64,000 nt of DNA from Schistocerca nitens (lineage: Eukaryota > Arthropoda > Insecta > Orthoptera > Acrididae): assembly GCF_023898315.1 (NCBI RefSeq), contig NC_064622.1, positions 352,265,234 through 352,329,233 on the forward strand, written 5' to 3'. The position numbers and the translations under genes are program-made. Within the stretch, counting starts at the first letter, position 1, and every line of letters starts with the position of its first letter. Positions 10,821 through 22,732 of the stretch are shown piece by piece. The notes beneath the pieces are model-generated. The model ran no database searches. It saw nothing but the letters and a program-made list of their open reading frames with translations, and had not been told where the DNA came from.

Positions 10821-11036
10821 ACGTCCGCAGCTCGTGGTCGTGCGGTAGCGTTCACGCTTCCCACGCCCGGGTTCCCGGGTTCGATTCCCGGCGGGGTCAG
10901 GGATTTTCTCTGCCTCGTGATGGCTGGGTGTTGTGTCATGTCCTTAGGTTGGTTAGGTTTAAGTAGTTCTAAGTTCTAGGGGACTGATAACCATAGATGT
11001 TAAGTCCCATAGTGCTCAGAGCCATTTGAACTATTT
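10821..11036 (+). mobile_element. tRNA-derived SINE with a different tRNA head, 11-bp target duplication
   Basis: The head differs from the other copies: GCTCGTGGTCGTGCGGTAGC as the A-box region and GGTTCGATTCC as the B-box, followed by GGGATTTTCTCTGCCTCGTG. From GTCCTTAGGTT onward the body is the same as in the Leu-head SINEs and ends GAGCCATTTGAAC. Exact duplications of TATACCGCGCT at 10810-10820 and 11037-11047 mark the insertion. Confidence 0.95.
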
Positions 11037-11290
11037 TATACCGCGCTGCAACTGTGCAACAGTTGTTGCAGACATACAAATCGAAACGAACTGGTTATTG
11101 CAACTGGCTTCTCGAAAACACTTTTGGTACACAGATACACCTAATGTATTTGACGCCAGATAAGGCATGATTTCAATTATCCGGCTATGGTCAATCGGGG
11201 AACACAAGGTACTGGATGCTTAGGAATTGTCACGAGATATTCGGAAGTCCACTTCACGATGACAAAGTGTGTTTGATGTGCAGTTTTTCG

Positions 11291-11487
11291 CCGGCCCCTG
11301 TGGCCGAGTGGTTCTAGGCGCGTCAGTCCAGAACCGCGCTGCTTCTACGGTCGCAGGTTCGAATCCTGCCTCGGGCATGTATGTGTGTGATGTCCTTAGG
11401 TTAGTTGAAGTAGTTCTAAGTTCTAGGGGACTGATGACCTCAGATGTTAAGTCCCATAGTGCTTAGAGCCATTTGAACCATTTTTTA
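11291..11487 (+). mobile_element. tRNA-derived SINE, Leu-like head
   Basis: GCCGGCCCCTGTGGCCGAGT head with A-box, GGTTCGAATCC B-box, and the standard body through GAGCCATTTGAACCATT. About 7 bp are missing where other copies read GTTAGGTTTAAG (here GTTGAAG). No unambiguous target duplication was seen. Confidence 0.9.
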
Positions 11488-11675
11488 ATGCGAAAACTGC
11501 CTCCAAGTAGCAGCATGGTATGGAGTCCACATTAAACTCGAAACAAGTATGGAATTTCCTTTAGAAATGGTCTAGCTGTAGAAAAGTAGTCTGCCCTGAC
11601 ACACGAATCATAGATTTCCCCGCGACATTTAAGTCTCACCTTTATCTACGATAATGATGGAAGCTGAAGAGTCGG

Positions 11676-11938
11676 ATTAAAATTTGTGCCACAGCCAGGT
11701 CTTGAACCCGGGTCTCCTTACTTGCTGCGCAGGAATGCTGACCATTAAAGCACTAGTCACATCTAATACTGAATTTAACTTTTCCTGTCGTTACTGTCTA
11801 AATGACAAGTACAGAATTTTTGCTGATAATTGGTGACCAAAGAGCTGTGATGGTAATGTAGAAATGTAATGGTCAGCATTCCTAACTAGTAAACAAGGAG
11901 ACACGCGTTCGATTCCTAGCCGTAGCACAAATTTTAAT
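11676..11938. repeat. Foldback pair of tRNA-SINE tails (inverted repeat, about 71-bp arms)
   Basis: The left arm (11676-11746) starts ATTAAAATTTGTGCCACAGC and ends GGAATGCTGACCATTA. The right arm (11868-11938) is its imperfect reverse complement, starting TAATGGTCAGCATTCC and ending CACAAATTTTAAT. The right arm contains a B-box-like GTTCGATTCC. Both arms therefore look like tRNA-derived SINE pieces in opposite orientation about 120 bp apart, or one foldback element built from them. Confidence 0.65.
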
Positions 11939-12069
11939 TCGTTTCTTCATATTGTATAGTATCCGTCTCTCCCTATAGCTTACCCCAGTTTTTCTCAGAA
12001 TTTTGAACATCTTGTACCATTTTACATGCGATGAGCGTGTTTTGATTTTTCTTTAGTCTTGCTTCCATT

Positions 12070-12250
12070 ATCGCCGGCTGCTGTGGCCAAGCGGTTCTAG
12101 GCGCTTCAGTCCGGAACCGCGCTGCTGCTACGGTCGCAGGTTCGAATCCTGCATCTGGTATGGATGTGTGTGATATCCTTAGGTTAGTTAGGGGACTGAC
12201 GACCTCAGATGTTAAGTCCCATAGTGCTTAGAGCCATTTGAACCATTTTT
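12070..12250 (+). mobile_element. tRNA-derived SINE, Leu-like head, internally deleted
   Basis: GCCGGCTGCTGTGGCCAAGC head, GGTTCGAATCC B-box, body ending GAGCCATTTGAACCATTTTT. The stretch between TTAGGTTAGTTAG and GGGGACTGA, normally GTTTAAGTAGTTCTAAGTTC, is missing, apparently through a deletion between the short AG-rich repeats. Confidence 0.9.
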
Positions 12251-12587
12251 ATGTGCAGTTTCCTGTAACCGTATAAGAATAATACTTTTTGATCGTATTA
12301 TCAACACCCGAATATACTTCACCATTTTCGAAGACCTGTATACGCTATCAACTGACAATCTTCTTTTAATCGTGTCAGAGACGTCAATTACAAGGGAATT
12401 AACAGTTACAAAACATGCAAGTAGACAATGGACATTAACATGTAAACATTAAAAAGGACAATGAGATCTATAATTAACTTGCTTTTGCCCAGAAGTTCAA
12501 AGCATTACAGTTAGCGTACGGTTAGAAGTAATTGTACATAAATGAACTTTCATAAATACACTTAAATATAGACTAACAGATATTGAA

Positions 12588-15500
12588 TTAAATTGTCTTC
12601 GCCCAGAAACGGGCAACGTCCAAGGCGTTGGAACTGGCCAACATCAACTCTTCTTCGGTGCATGATAACGGGCACAGACGGCGGTTGCGCAGGTGAGACA
12701 TCGTCTGCTCATCTCCACACTCGCAATTTGAGGGTCCTCTAGCGTATCCCCGTTTTTCAAGAGTTTCTGCACACCGCCCAACATCAGTTCGTAGTCTGCT
12801 GAGGGACTTCCAGGTACACCAGGAGCACTCTCCACTCTTTTTCTCCACATGTCTAGCCTTTGGTTTGTGTTGTTTCGTTGTTTACATAGACCCTTACAAA
12901 ACTTTTTCTAGACTTCAAGCGATATGGTGCTGTCGAATGGCCAAATAATGGGTGAGTGTCAGATGTCAAGGCTCTACGTCCTTCTGCATGAGCAACTGCT
13001 TCACGCCTGATGTCGGGCAGAGCTATGCCTGCTAAATGGTACAGCTGCTCTCAGGCACCCAGTTATGCTGCACGTTTCATTCAGAGCGGTGTCCATGTGT
13101 CTAGCATAGTAGGAGTTGTACGAGACAGGCGCTGCAAATTCGCCCGCAGAATAGCACAACGCCAAGGCTGTGCACCCCAGTTAGATCCCCTTAGTTTTCG
13201 TATGATATTATTCCTTGCGGACACTTTCATTTTGGTGTTTTGACAATGCGTTTTGAACGTTAGGGTCCGATCTAAGGTCACCCCCAATATACTTTGGGGA
13301 AAATGAATGCTCAAGGTGAGTGCCATTCCATGAAATATTTAGATGGTGATTGGCCTGTCTGTTTTTAGGTGGAACGTACAGACTTGCGTTTTCGTTGCGT
13401 TATGCCTTAAGCTATTATTTTTGCACACTCATGCTCATAAATTAAGGATAATGCTGATACATTGTGAAACAACGCTCTGGTGGGAGGTTTGCGGGTTTAC
13501 ATCACCTCGGGGTACGACCATGCGGTGCATTTAGCCTGCGGTCGTCACACGCTGCCGCTGGCTGCAGACCACATACGCAGAGGTGTGTTAGTGTATGTCA
13601 GAGTATGGTGCAGCGAGTAGGTGTGCAGACGTTTTCAGACGTGCTAATGGTGCTTGTGTGTTGAAAATGGCTCAAAAACACATATTGATGACGTTATGAG
13701 GGGTAGAATACCAGAGCGACTGGAGGCTGGTCAAACACAGCAGGTTGTACCACGGGCCCTCCGTGTGCCACAAAGTGTGATCTCAAGATTTTGGCAACGA
13801 TTCCAGCAGAGAGGAAACGTGTCCAGGCGCTACAGTACGGGACGTCCACAGTGGACAACACCACAAGAAGACCGATATCTCCCCATCAGTGCCCGCAGAC
13901 GGCTACGGAGTACTGCAGGTAGCCTTGCTCGGAACCTTAACGCAGCCACTGGAGCAGTTGTCTCCAGACACACAGTCTACAGAGGACTGATCAGACATGG
14001 TTTATTCGCCCGGAGACCTGCAAGGTGCATTCCACTGACACGTGATCAAAGGAGAGCCCGTAAAGCCTGGTGTCAAGAACACGGTACATGGTCATTGATA
14101 CAGTGATCCCAGGTTATGTTCACGGACGAGTCTAGGTATTGTCTGAACAGTGATTTTCGCCTGGTTTTCATCTGTCGTGAACCAGAAACCAGATACCAAC
14201 CCCTTAATGTCCTTGAAAGGGACTATGCAGGTGGTGGTTTGATGGTGTGGGGTGGGATTATGATTGGTGCACGTACACCCGTGCATCTCTTTGACAGAGA
14301 AATGTAACAGGTCAGGTGTATCGGGACGTCTTTTGCACCAGTATGTCCGCCTTTTCAGGGGTGCAGTGGGTCCCACCTTCCTCCTGATGGATTATAATGC
14401 ACAGCCCCACCGAGCTGCCATCGTGGAGGAGTACCCTGAAACAGAAGATATCAGGTGAATGGAGTGACCTGCCTGTTCTCCTGGCGTAAACCCCATCGCG
14501 CACGTCTGGGATGCTCTCAGTCGATGTATCGCTGCTCGTCTTCAAACCCCTACGACACTTCAGGAGCTCCGACAGGCACTGGTGCAAGAATGGGAGGCTA
14601 TACCCCAGCAGCTGCTCGACCACCTGAGCCAGAGTATGCCAACCCGTTGTGGGGCCTGTGTACGTGAGCATGGTGATCATATCCCATATTGATGTCGGGG
14701 TACATGCGCAGGAAACAGTGGCGTTTTGTAGCACATGTGTTTCGGGACGGTTTTCTCAACTTATCACCAATACCGTGGACTTACAGATCTGTGCCGTGTG
14801 TGTTCCCTATGTGCCTATGGTATTAGTGCCAGTTGTGTGTAGTGCCACGTTGTGTGGCACCACATTCTGCAATTATCCTTACCGTCTCAGTTCTTCCAGT
14901 GCTTCAGAGTGCTTATTTTCGACGGCATGGAAATCCTTTCCCTAGGAGGCCGGAGCGAGATCGTCCTGGTGTACAGCGGGAGTGGTCATTCGTATACATA
15001 TTAAAAAGTATAGGGGCCAGAAAACTGTCCTGGGGTAGCCCTTTTCCTCTGTAGTCTCTATCTACTGCGCCATCCTTTAAAATCCCACGATAAATCTCCT
15101 CTTGCTAAGGAAGATTATTAAGGTGGTTAAAGTAGAGTCATTAGTGATGCCATAAAATTTTTTTAGGAGTAACTTATGGTTCACAGTGTCGTACGCAGCA
15201 GACAGGTCAACAAAGACCACACGTTACTATACGTGATTCAAAACCATCTTAGATGTACTGGGTGAAACCGAGGATCTGTGATGTGCAGCTTTTACCCGGT
15301 CTAAAGCCAGCCTGTTGAGGTATGAGCGCAGAGTCAATTGCTTCTGTCAAATGGTTCAGAATCATTCTCCCCAAGATTTTATACATATGTCAAAGAAGAG
15401 ATATGGGGCGGTAGTTCTTAGGGTCATTGTTCTCTTTACTGGGTTTAAGGATAGCGATGATATGCACTTTCCGCCAGACTTTTGGGATCCTACCAGAGGA

Positions 15501-16977
15501 TAAGCAGTTGTTAAAAGATCTATAATCCATTTGAGTGTTGCAGGACCAAAACGATATATTTGCTCATTGCTAAGATCATCCAGCCCAGCAGCCTCTCCTG
15601 TTTTACACTTACAAATCGCTCTCTGCAGCTCTTCCGAGCTACACAGGTCGGTAACAGAAGTACGCATGTTACTAGACTTTAGCTTTATGTTTCGGTTATC
15701 CGATTTCCCATTTAGTAATAGTTGATGGGCAATATCGCTGGCTGTTATTTTTGCATGGAGAGTCGTTCTAGCAGGGTCATTATTAAGGCGTCTGAGAAGT
15801 TTCCAGGCATTCTGGCTGTTATTGCTGAAGTCAGTTTCTTCCATAAGCTTGATCCACTGATCCAACTTGGCGGGTTGATACTGATTCAAGTAATTGCAAT
15901 CCACGAGATATTGTTTCTTTGCCAAAAGGGTCTTGCTCAGATGCTGTGTAGTAGCGATGAAGATCTCATGCTGTCTCATGGCACAGACCTTGCACTAAGG
16001 ATGGATATTCTAGAACATTTGCTCACAGCTCTTACGAAACGATCGTATTGCTCAGAGTATGGGCTGGTAGGTGTTACCTCTTGATCAAGAAGAGTTGTAA
16101 ACTTCTTCCAGTTTGCTTTTTTAAAGTTATACCGGTGGCGAAATGGAACAGACTGCAGACGTATTGCGGGCAAGAACTGACACATGATTGGTCTATGTTG
16201 AGATTTAGGGATCGGCGAGCATACTGCCTCTCTGCACAGCTGTGTGATGGTGTCACTGGCAAATATGAGGTCAGGATTGTATCTACGCTTCTATCGCGCT
16301 CAGTTAAAAGATGGTGGTAGCTTACTATCGTGTATGTCATACACCCAGAATCCGCACAGTTTAGTACTGCATCTCCATTGTCGTCATCTTCACTATAACC
16401 CCAACTGGTACTATGGCTGTTAAAGTCGTCTACTACACACTTAGTTGGCTGGCTATGTAAATTAGGTGTTTTTTGAAAAATGAAGTCTTCTGTGGGAGGT
16501 TTATAAACTGATGTTACCGTGACACCACGCAGCTCAACTGTTATGATTCCAATATTGTTCTTTGCAGTAATTCCAGTAGAGTTAATATTTAAGCTGGATT
16601 TTGCAACAATGGCGCTGCCATACTGACCATGAGGTCGTTCTGCGACAAGTGTCATGCCAAGTACTCTGGAGCATCTGGCTTGAAAGCCCCGATGTGTCTA
16701 CTGGATGCGGAGTATGTCACGACTACTGCGCTGGCACAGATCCTTAAGGAGTTGCTCCTTCTGGTTTCTTAAGCCCTCTATATTGACAGAGACTACAGTC
16801 AAAGCTGGCCCTGATATGGGTAATTTTGAAACACGCTGGGTTGCCATTTTGGCGGCTGATGCCTTCGGAGTGGAAGGATTAGCCGGCTGTTACACCGTTA
16901 CCAGGGGACGCCCGGATGTGCTCTAGGTCAGATATATTCACACCCTGCGGGGAGGCTCCTTTTGTGTCCACCAACTG
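12588..16977 (-). mobile_element. APE-type LINE, nearly full length, split by a Tc1-like element
   Basis: On the minus strand an ATG at 16847 opens an endonuclease-RT ORF. The apurinic-endonuclease domain (about 16847-16074) has VVSVNIEGL, VTVTSVYKPP and DFNSHSTSWGYS. The RT follows with KTGEAAGLDDLSNEQI (about 15600), VFVDLSAAYDTVNHKLL (about 15200) and GLPQDSFLAPILFNMYTND (about 15000). After the inserted Tc1-like element the ORF resumes with KTQVCTFHL and LGVTLDRTLTFKTHC (about 13400-13250). It ends in a Cys-rich C-terminus (RLRTDVGRC ... CECGDEQTMSHL) and ARFWAKTI before the stop at 12588. Several stops and frameshifts make it inactive. It is the better preserved relative of the relic at 1640-2830. 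Its 5' end joins a mariner fragment, so it probably inserted there. Confidence 0.85.
13435..14885 (+). mobile_element. Tc1-like DNA transposon nested in the LINE
   Basis: The transposase N-terminus is open from 13654 (MRGRIPERLEAGQTQQVVPR, then a helix-turn-helix with VPQSVISRFWQRF and a GRP linker) to 14105. Later blocks are VMFTDESRY (first catalytic Asp), GGGLMVWGGI, LLMDYNAQPHRA (second Asp) and NPIAHVWDAL. In the last block the expected catalytic Glu of 'NPIEHVWD' is Ala (GCG for GAG). Further frameshifts confirm it is dead. Candidate terminal repeats are TAAGGATAATGC near 13442 and GCAATTATCCTTA near 14871, imperfect reverse complements. The flanking LINE fragments read on from one another, which confirms nesting. 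Confidence 0.8.
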
Positions 16978-16979
16978 AC

Positions 16980-17326
16980 AATTAAAAAGAAAAAATCTTC
17001 TTCCAACAAGACGGTGCAAAGTGCCACTCATGAGACGTTCCACTTTAAGAAATAAACGTTCCCTCAAATGTTGTGATTTTGAGGTTTGGGGTACTTAAGC
17101 GAGAGAGTTTATGCATCTAATCCCCACGATATTGATGAAGTGAAGGTGGATATTCGACGAGAAATCACGCAACCGACAAGAACGTTTTGCGTCAGGCGAC
17201 TCTCAATACGATCGGTCGAGCAAAAAAATTCATCGATACCCACGAAAATGGTTTTGAAAATCGTTTATAACAATAATGTTGAGCCGGTGCGAAGCTGGTT
17301 GGGGAGTGGTAAGCTGCTGGGTTAAC
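16980..17326 (+). mobile_element. Mariner-like transposase fragment
   Basis: Frames give FFQQDGAKCHS (second catalytic Asp block), then LSERVYASNPHDIDEVKVDI and RREIT, the usual C-terminal 'LWGYLK..VYA.NP..ID.LK..IRR' block, ending with NNVEP before a stop. N-terminal parts are absent. It is a different family from the element at 9.5-10.7 kb. The LINE directly to the left appears to have interrupted it. Confidence 0.6.
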
Positions 17327-17330
17327 AAAA

Positions 17331-18122
17331 CTGTATGTATCATTCTTAAACAGTAGCTTATTATCAGTTAGCGACTGAACACTTTGCAATTAATAAAATA
17401 CGCAATATAACAGTGGGAGCACTCATGATTAGTAAATAAGGCTGTTAAACACAGAGGCTCACCACATCAATACATACAATTTTTAAAATACGTTGGTGAA
17501 GGTGACAATTTAAAAAAAAGACAAAGAAGCTGTACTTTTGCAAGCACAAAACAAAACCCCTTTTCTTTTCCTACCAAATAATTTGAAATACTAAGCAGAT
17601 GCAGCAAGAATCATTAATTTCCACATGGCCTTGCTCGTTAACACACTGCTACAGATCAGGAACCTCAGCTGATCAAACAAATAATTACACTTAGCAACTG
17701 TACAAACGGCTTAAGGTCCAGTGATAAATGCTTACCACGGTGAATCTCTTCCAACTAATTAAATAGCACATAAAAATTTTCTTAAGGAACACTATGGCCC
17801 ACACCTAAAGACCACCTTACGCAGCACAGACCAATCTTAAGTGAGCAAAATTTCACAACTTTATAAGCATTTAAGACAGATGCAAGACAACAGAATCAAC
17901 TGCCGGCGGCCATGCATACAAGTTTTACAACGGACGACGGTGTTTTAGGATTTACATGAATTTTGGCGATGAAAAATTACCATAAAGGACCTTAAGCTAA
18001 TGACCAAACATGCCTCCATGGGCAGGCAGACTATCAGGTTCATAACCACAGTTATGTGAACGGAATTTACAAGCATTCAGCTGTAGTAAATCGTATGTTA
18101 AACTAACTACAATCATATGTAA
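17331..18122. other. Unassigned intergenic DNA
   Basis: About 0.8 kb of AT-rich sequence without recognisable coding, RNA or repeat features. Confidence 0.4.
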
Positions 18123-18303
18123 AAGCCGGCCGCGCAGTCCGGAACCGTGCGACTGCTACGGTCGCAGGTTCGAATCCTGTCTCGGGCATGGATGTGTGTG
18201 ATGTCCTTAGGTTAGTTAGGTTTAAGTAGTTCTAAGTTCTAGGGGACTGATGACCACAGCAGTTGAGTCCCATAGTGCTCAGAGCCATTTGAACCATTTG
18301 AGC
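18123..18303 (+). mobile_element. tRNA-derived SINE, head partly deleted
   Basis: It begins AAGCCGGCCGCGCAGTCCGG. The A-box stretch (TGGCCNAGCGGTTCTAGGC in other copies) has been lost, joining GGCCGGCCGC directly to GCAGTCCGG. The B-box GGTTCGAATCC and the complete body through GAGCCATTTGAACCATT remain. Confidence 0.9.
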
Positions 18304-19787
18304 CATAAAGCACCGGCCGAAACCGGCCACTAGTTCTTCCCAGTGCACTGCAACAATCATAATAACGCACTAATTTTATGTTCTTGACGAGAGGCATGTA
18401 TGTAAGTGAGAAAAAGTTTAGAAAAGGATTGAAATAATGCTTAAGGTTCGTGCAAAGTCACTAAGTACTTTCATTATGATATACTAGATGATGATAGGAT
18501 AGGTAATTTGTGCTCCATTGTAGCAGAAGCACGTTTTTGACACATTTCATTATTTCTGACGTCATCTGTCCTGAACTATTTACTGTACAGTGATGTTATG
18601 TTGCAGGCGCATTCAGTGAAATATGTAGATACTGCCTGCAAAGTTTGATGCTAATAGCATCAGCATTACAGAAATAAAAAATTAAAACGTCATCACAGAT
18701 GCTGAAATTTGACCGTATGAACAGTGAAAATGTAGTAAGCGATAAACTTTTTTCTTCCAATCACTCTGTGGTGGCTGCCAGCGAAGAAAAGTTTCGTAAA
18801 GGTTTGTACCTGTAGTTATAGGTGAAGTCTGTTGGAAGTCGCTAAGCGTTATCATTTCAGTAAGGAATGAACATAGATAAATATATGAATGCCATTAGCT
18901 TCAAGATAAACAGTTTCTAATTGTAATACTTATCTTACCGTGTTAAACTTAACTTATTCTATGATAACGATAGCATCTTAAATTTTTAAATTCACCCAAT
19001 AAGTACGTGAAATATGAAAATAGAAATTTTTGTCGCCCTGGAAGCCGTCAGACAGGCCATGTGCACCAAAAACTCCAGGGCAGACTCCCAAAAACGGATT
19101 TTATAATATACACTGTCGTTACATACGATCTATTAACGAAATGAACGATAATTTCGACGCAATTGTACGATCCAGCAACGCTGAAATGTAGTAACGCTGA
19201 AATGTTGGCAACACTGGTGGGCAGGATGGCGACTCCTTGGTGGGCACCACGCACAATTTCCTCAGGTGTAGCATGATCCCCCCACACGCCCCCTCCCTCC
19301 TCCTCTTATCAGTGGATAAAACTGAATATAACAGGTTATAATTGATTATAATCGAATTGTGGCTAGGACACACACTGACAACCTACCATGACCTACTCAG
19401 TCTTCACCCCCTTACATCTGGCTTCCTGCTTTGGTGGGAAGACCCATTCTTTATACTGACTGCGGCATACACATTTCGGTACATCATATTTTAATGCCAT
19501 ACACTTTTACTGTTGAATGAGAGACGAGTGGTAGACTTAAGTGGGGACCTGTCCTGTACTTACCAGCTGTCAAAATGAGTGTGGTCTGCATTTTAAAGTT
19601 TTATCAATTGTCCTGACTACACCTTAAACACTTAGGGTGGAAGTTTTAGTGTGTTTTAAAGTAACTGACTGGTCCTTTATTGGTGCTGTTATCAGCTAGC
19701 CGTAATTTCTGCTGTTTTACATCTTTGATTGGGTCTTCTCTCTTTTAATTGATTGTTTTAGAAATAGTGATAACCTTGATATTAGAG
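18304..19787. other. Unassigned intergenic DNA
   Basis: About 1.5 kb with no supportable gene. A short direct repeat (AACGCTGAAATG, about 19173 and 19192) was seen but has no evident meaning. Confidence 0.4.
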
Positions 19788-19789
19788 TG

Positions 19790-19800
19790 CATGTGTGTGT

Positions 19801-19861
<61 letters not shown>
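19790..19861. repeat. (GT)n microsatellite
   Basis: About 70 bp of GT dinucleotides with one early interruption (GTGTATG), the longest simple dinucleotide run in the window. The Cys-Val open frame across it is a by-product. Confidence 0.95.
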
Positions 19862-19866
<5 letters not shown>

Positions 19867-21590
19867 ATAAGGGCTGGGCGTGTTTTAGTTGTCATTGGTT
19901 TGTTTTAATTCAGTTTGAAACTTGTATGAGTTTCTTCTTACCCCAACGGTCTCAGAGATTTTCACAAAGCTGGTAAAGACCATGCTCTTGTGCACCAAAC
20001 AACATCTATCATCACATCATCACTACCACCACAGTGTAATGTTTATCATTTGAGGCGATCAGTCGTAAAACATGGTAACTGACATTTTAGTGTTTTGGAG
20101 ATATTAGAATATGAAGTTTCATAAAAATGTACCAATACGTTTTACTTTGTTATATCTTTTCTTCAAGTGTTAACTAAGTATTGGAACATTAAGGAATGCT
20201 CTGGTAAGGTTACAAAATAGAAATAATATTATTTATTGGAAAAAAGAAGAAATTTCATTAACCACAAGAGATTTGACATTACGAAGTTAGTTGATAATAA
20301 TTTATGCCAATATATTGATGACACAATATAATGTAATTAAATTGAACAGTTTTAATAACTGAAAACACTAATAGTGGTTCTCCTATTTCACTGTCACTGC
20401 TCTCATCGTTTGCCTTGAATTGCTCACTGTTTTTAATATCTTGTAATAAGCGTGCTGTACTTTTCGTATGTATGGTAAACAAGATAGAACATCATTCAAT
20501 TTGGTTGTGCATCAGTAGGCTTTGGACCTGTGTGTAGGATTGGTAGAGGACATTTGAAGCCTTTGAGGAACAATACTGGACGACCTCTTCGTCTTAGCGA
20601 TACACTATCCATTTCACCATGGTACGAATTGCATACTTACATTTTTCTGGGTTCCTACCTTGACACCACCATCTTCACAACATTTTGTTGACTAAAAATG
20701 GCTGTTTTTTCTTAGGGCTTAACGTTCATTTTCTTTTTACAGAGTTAAGATATAGTGGTTCGAGTTTCGATGTGATCATAATGATACCTGCTCTCGTCAA
20801 TTCCCTTAAAAGTGTTTCAGGTAAATCCTGGGTTACTTCCATTGAAAGGGAACAGCAAATTTCCTTCCCAATCCCCTCAATCAAACTTTTCGTTCGTTTC
20901 GGATGACCTTGTCGCTAATCTTCCTTCTCTTCTCTTTTTTCCAACATTGCTCATTGACTGCAAGTATCGCACAACGGTAAAATAGTTGCAGTTTCCCATC
21001 TGCTAATTATCGTGTACGCTGACGAAGATCGCAATTGAAAGTTATAAAAAACATACTTCATCAAATCCTGTTGCTCTTCCCCAATACGCGGAGTGTTTCA
21101 CATCGAAATGATACTACTGTAAACGGGAATATTGTTTTCTCACATCATTAATTGAATACTATTCATCGCACACACAACACCATCTTATTCATACCGCAAA
21201 ACTGCATTCACCTTGGCACTAAATCCAAAGAAACTAAAAGTCTTGTATCACAGACTTTTCCTCTTTTATATTGAGACTTTTAATGCTTAAACAGGGCTCC
21301 TGAATACTTTCATACATGTAACAAGCAAGAAATCGCCTGAGATATTTATCTAGAACATCTAATAAAAAGTGACATTACATAATTACACTAATAGCAACCA
21401 GGTTGACAATTCTCCTTATAAAATCTCTACAAACATATGTGCGGATCGTATTTTTGCCTGTGTTGGTATATATCATACTTCAGTATACCGTAAATCATAT
21501 GCTGCATGAGGAGCGTCTATAACGCTGTTGTTGCTACAGGGTGTTCACTCGGTCTATTGAAGATCTTCCGCGCTGCAAACTATCTGAACC
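19862..21590. other. Unassigned intergenic DNA
   Basis: About 1.7 kb of AT-rich sequence in which I recognise no gene, RNA or transposon. Confidence 0.4.
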
Positions 21591-22732
21591 ACACTGAGGT
21601 GACAAAAGTCACGGCATAGCGATAAACACGTGTACAGATGGGTGCAGTATGGCGCACACAAGGTACAAAAGGGCAGGGCACTGGCCGATCTGCACTTGAA
21701 CTCAAGTGGTTCATGTGAAATGGCTTATGACATGTTTATAGCCTCACGACGGGAACTAAGCGACTTTGAACGCGGGATGGTAGTTGGAGCATGACGAATG
21801 GGACATTCCATTTCGGAAATCGTTAGTGAATTTAATATTCCCAGAACCCCAGTGTCAAGAGTGTGCCGAGAGTACCAGATTTCGTGAATTATCTCTCACA
21901 ATGGATAACGCAGAGGCCGAAGGCTTCATTTGAGGACAGAGAGCAGCGATGTATGTGTAGAGTTTTCAGTGCTACGGTATAAACAACACTGTGTGAAATA
22001 AGCGCTGCCACAGAAATTAACGCAAGATGTCTGACGAACGTTTCCGTTAGGAATGTGCGGAAAAATTTGGCGTTAATAGGCTATGACAACACAAAACCGA
22101 CCCTAACATCTTTGCTAACAGCACATCGCCTTCAGCGATTCTCTTGGGCTCGTGATCACGTCAGTCCCACTCTACACGACCGGAAAACGGTGGCTTGGTC
22201 ACATGAGTGCCTATTTCAGTTGGTAAGAGTTGATAGGACGATCCAAATGAGGCGTAGACCCCACGAACCCCAAATGCAATGTACAGGGTCCTGTAGTCCA
22301 ACTGAACTGATCAGGCACTGGAGATAGTTACTGTCGTCTACTTGAAGACAATTTCCTGCCATTCATAGACTTCATGTTCTCAAACAACTATGGGATTTTT
22401 ATGGATGACAATGTGCCATGTCACAGGAGCACAGTTGTTCGCGATTCGTTTGAAGAACATTCTGGACAATTCAGGCGAATAATTTGGCCACCCAGATCGC
22501 ACAACATCTTTCCAATTGAATGTTTATGGTTACGTAATCGAGATGTCAGTTCGTGCACAAAATCTTGCACCGACAACACTTTTTCTCTTATCGACTGGTA
22601 TAGATGCAGCATGGCTCAGTATTCGAACAGGGGATTTGTTGAGTGTGTGGCACGAGTTGCTGCATTTCGCCGGACGAAAGGACGTCTGACACGATATGAG
22701 GAGACATCCCATTACTTTCGTCACCTCACAAT
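21591..22732 (+). mobile_element. Tc1-like DNA transposon with recognisable ends, inactive
   Basis: The left end reads ACACTGAGGTGACAAAAGTC and the right end, reversed, ATTGTGAGGTGACGAAAGTA, a clear pair of terminal inverted repeats. Between them a decayed transposase is visible: SRRELSDFERGMVVGA, GHSISEIV, VRKNLALIGYDN, HRLQRFSWARDHV, TVAWSHECLFQL, FMDDNVPCHRS and IIWPPRSHN. In the first catalytic block Asp is His (WSHE for WSDE). The second (MDDN) is intact. In the last block 'NPIEHLWD' has become FPIECLWL, keeping Glu. A central part is deleted, consistent with a length of about 1.14 kb. Confidence 0.85.

Noticed and set aside
10399-12250. Functional tRNA genes suggested by A- and B-box matches
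   Set aside because: No complete cloverleaf or acceptor stem. The promoters sit in SINE heads followed by the family body, and two of the copies have target duplications.
19749-19976. Short open frame with a Cys-Val run
   Set aside because: Produced by the (GT)n microsatellite.
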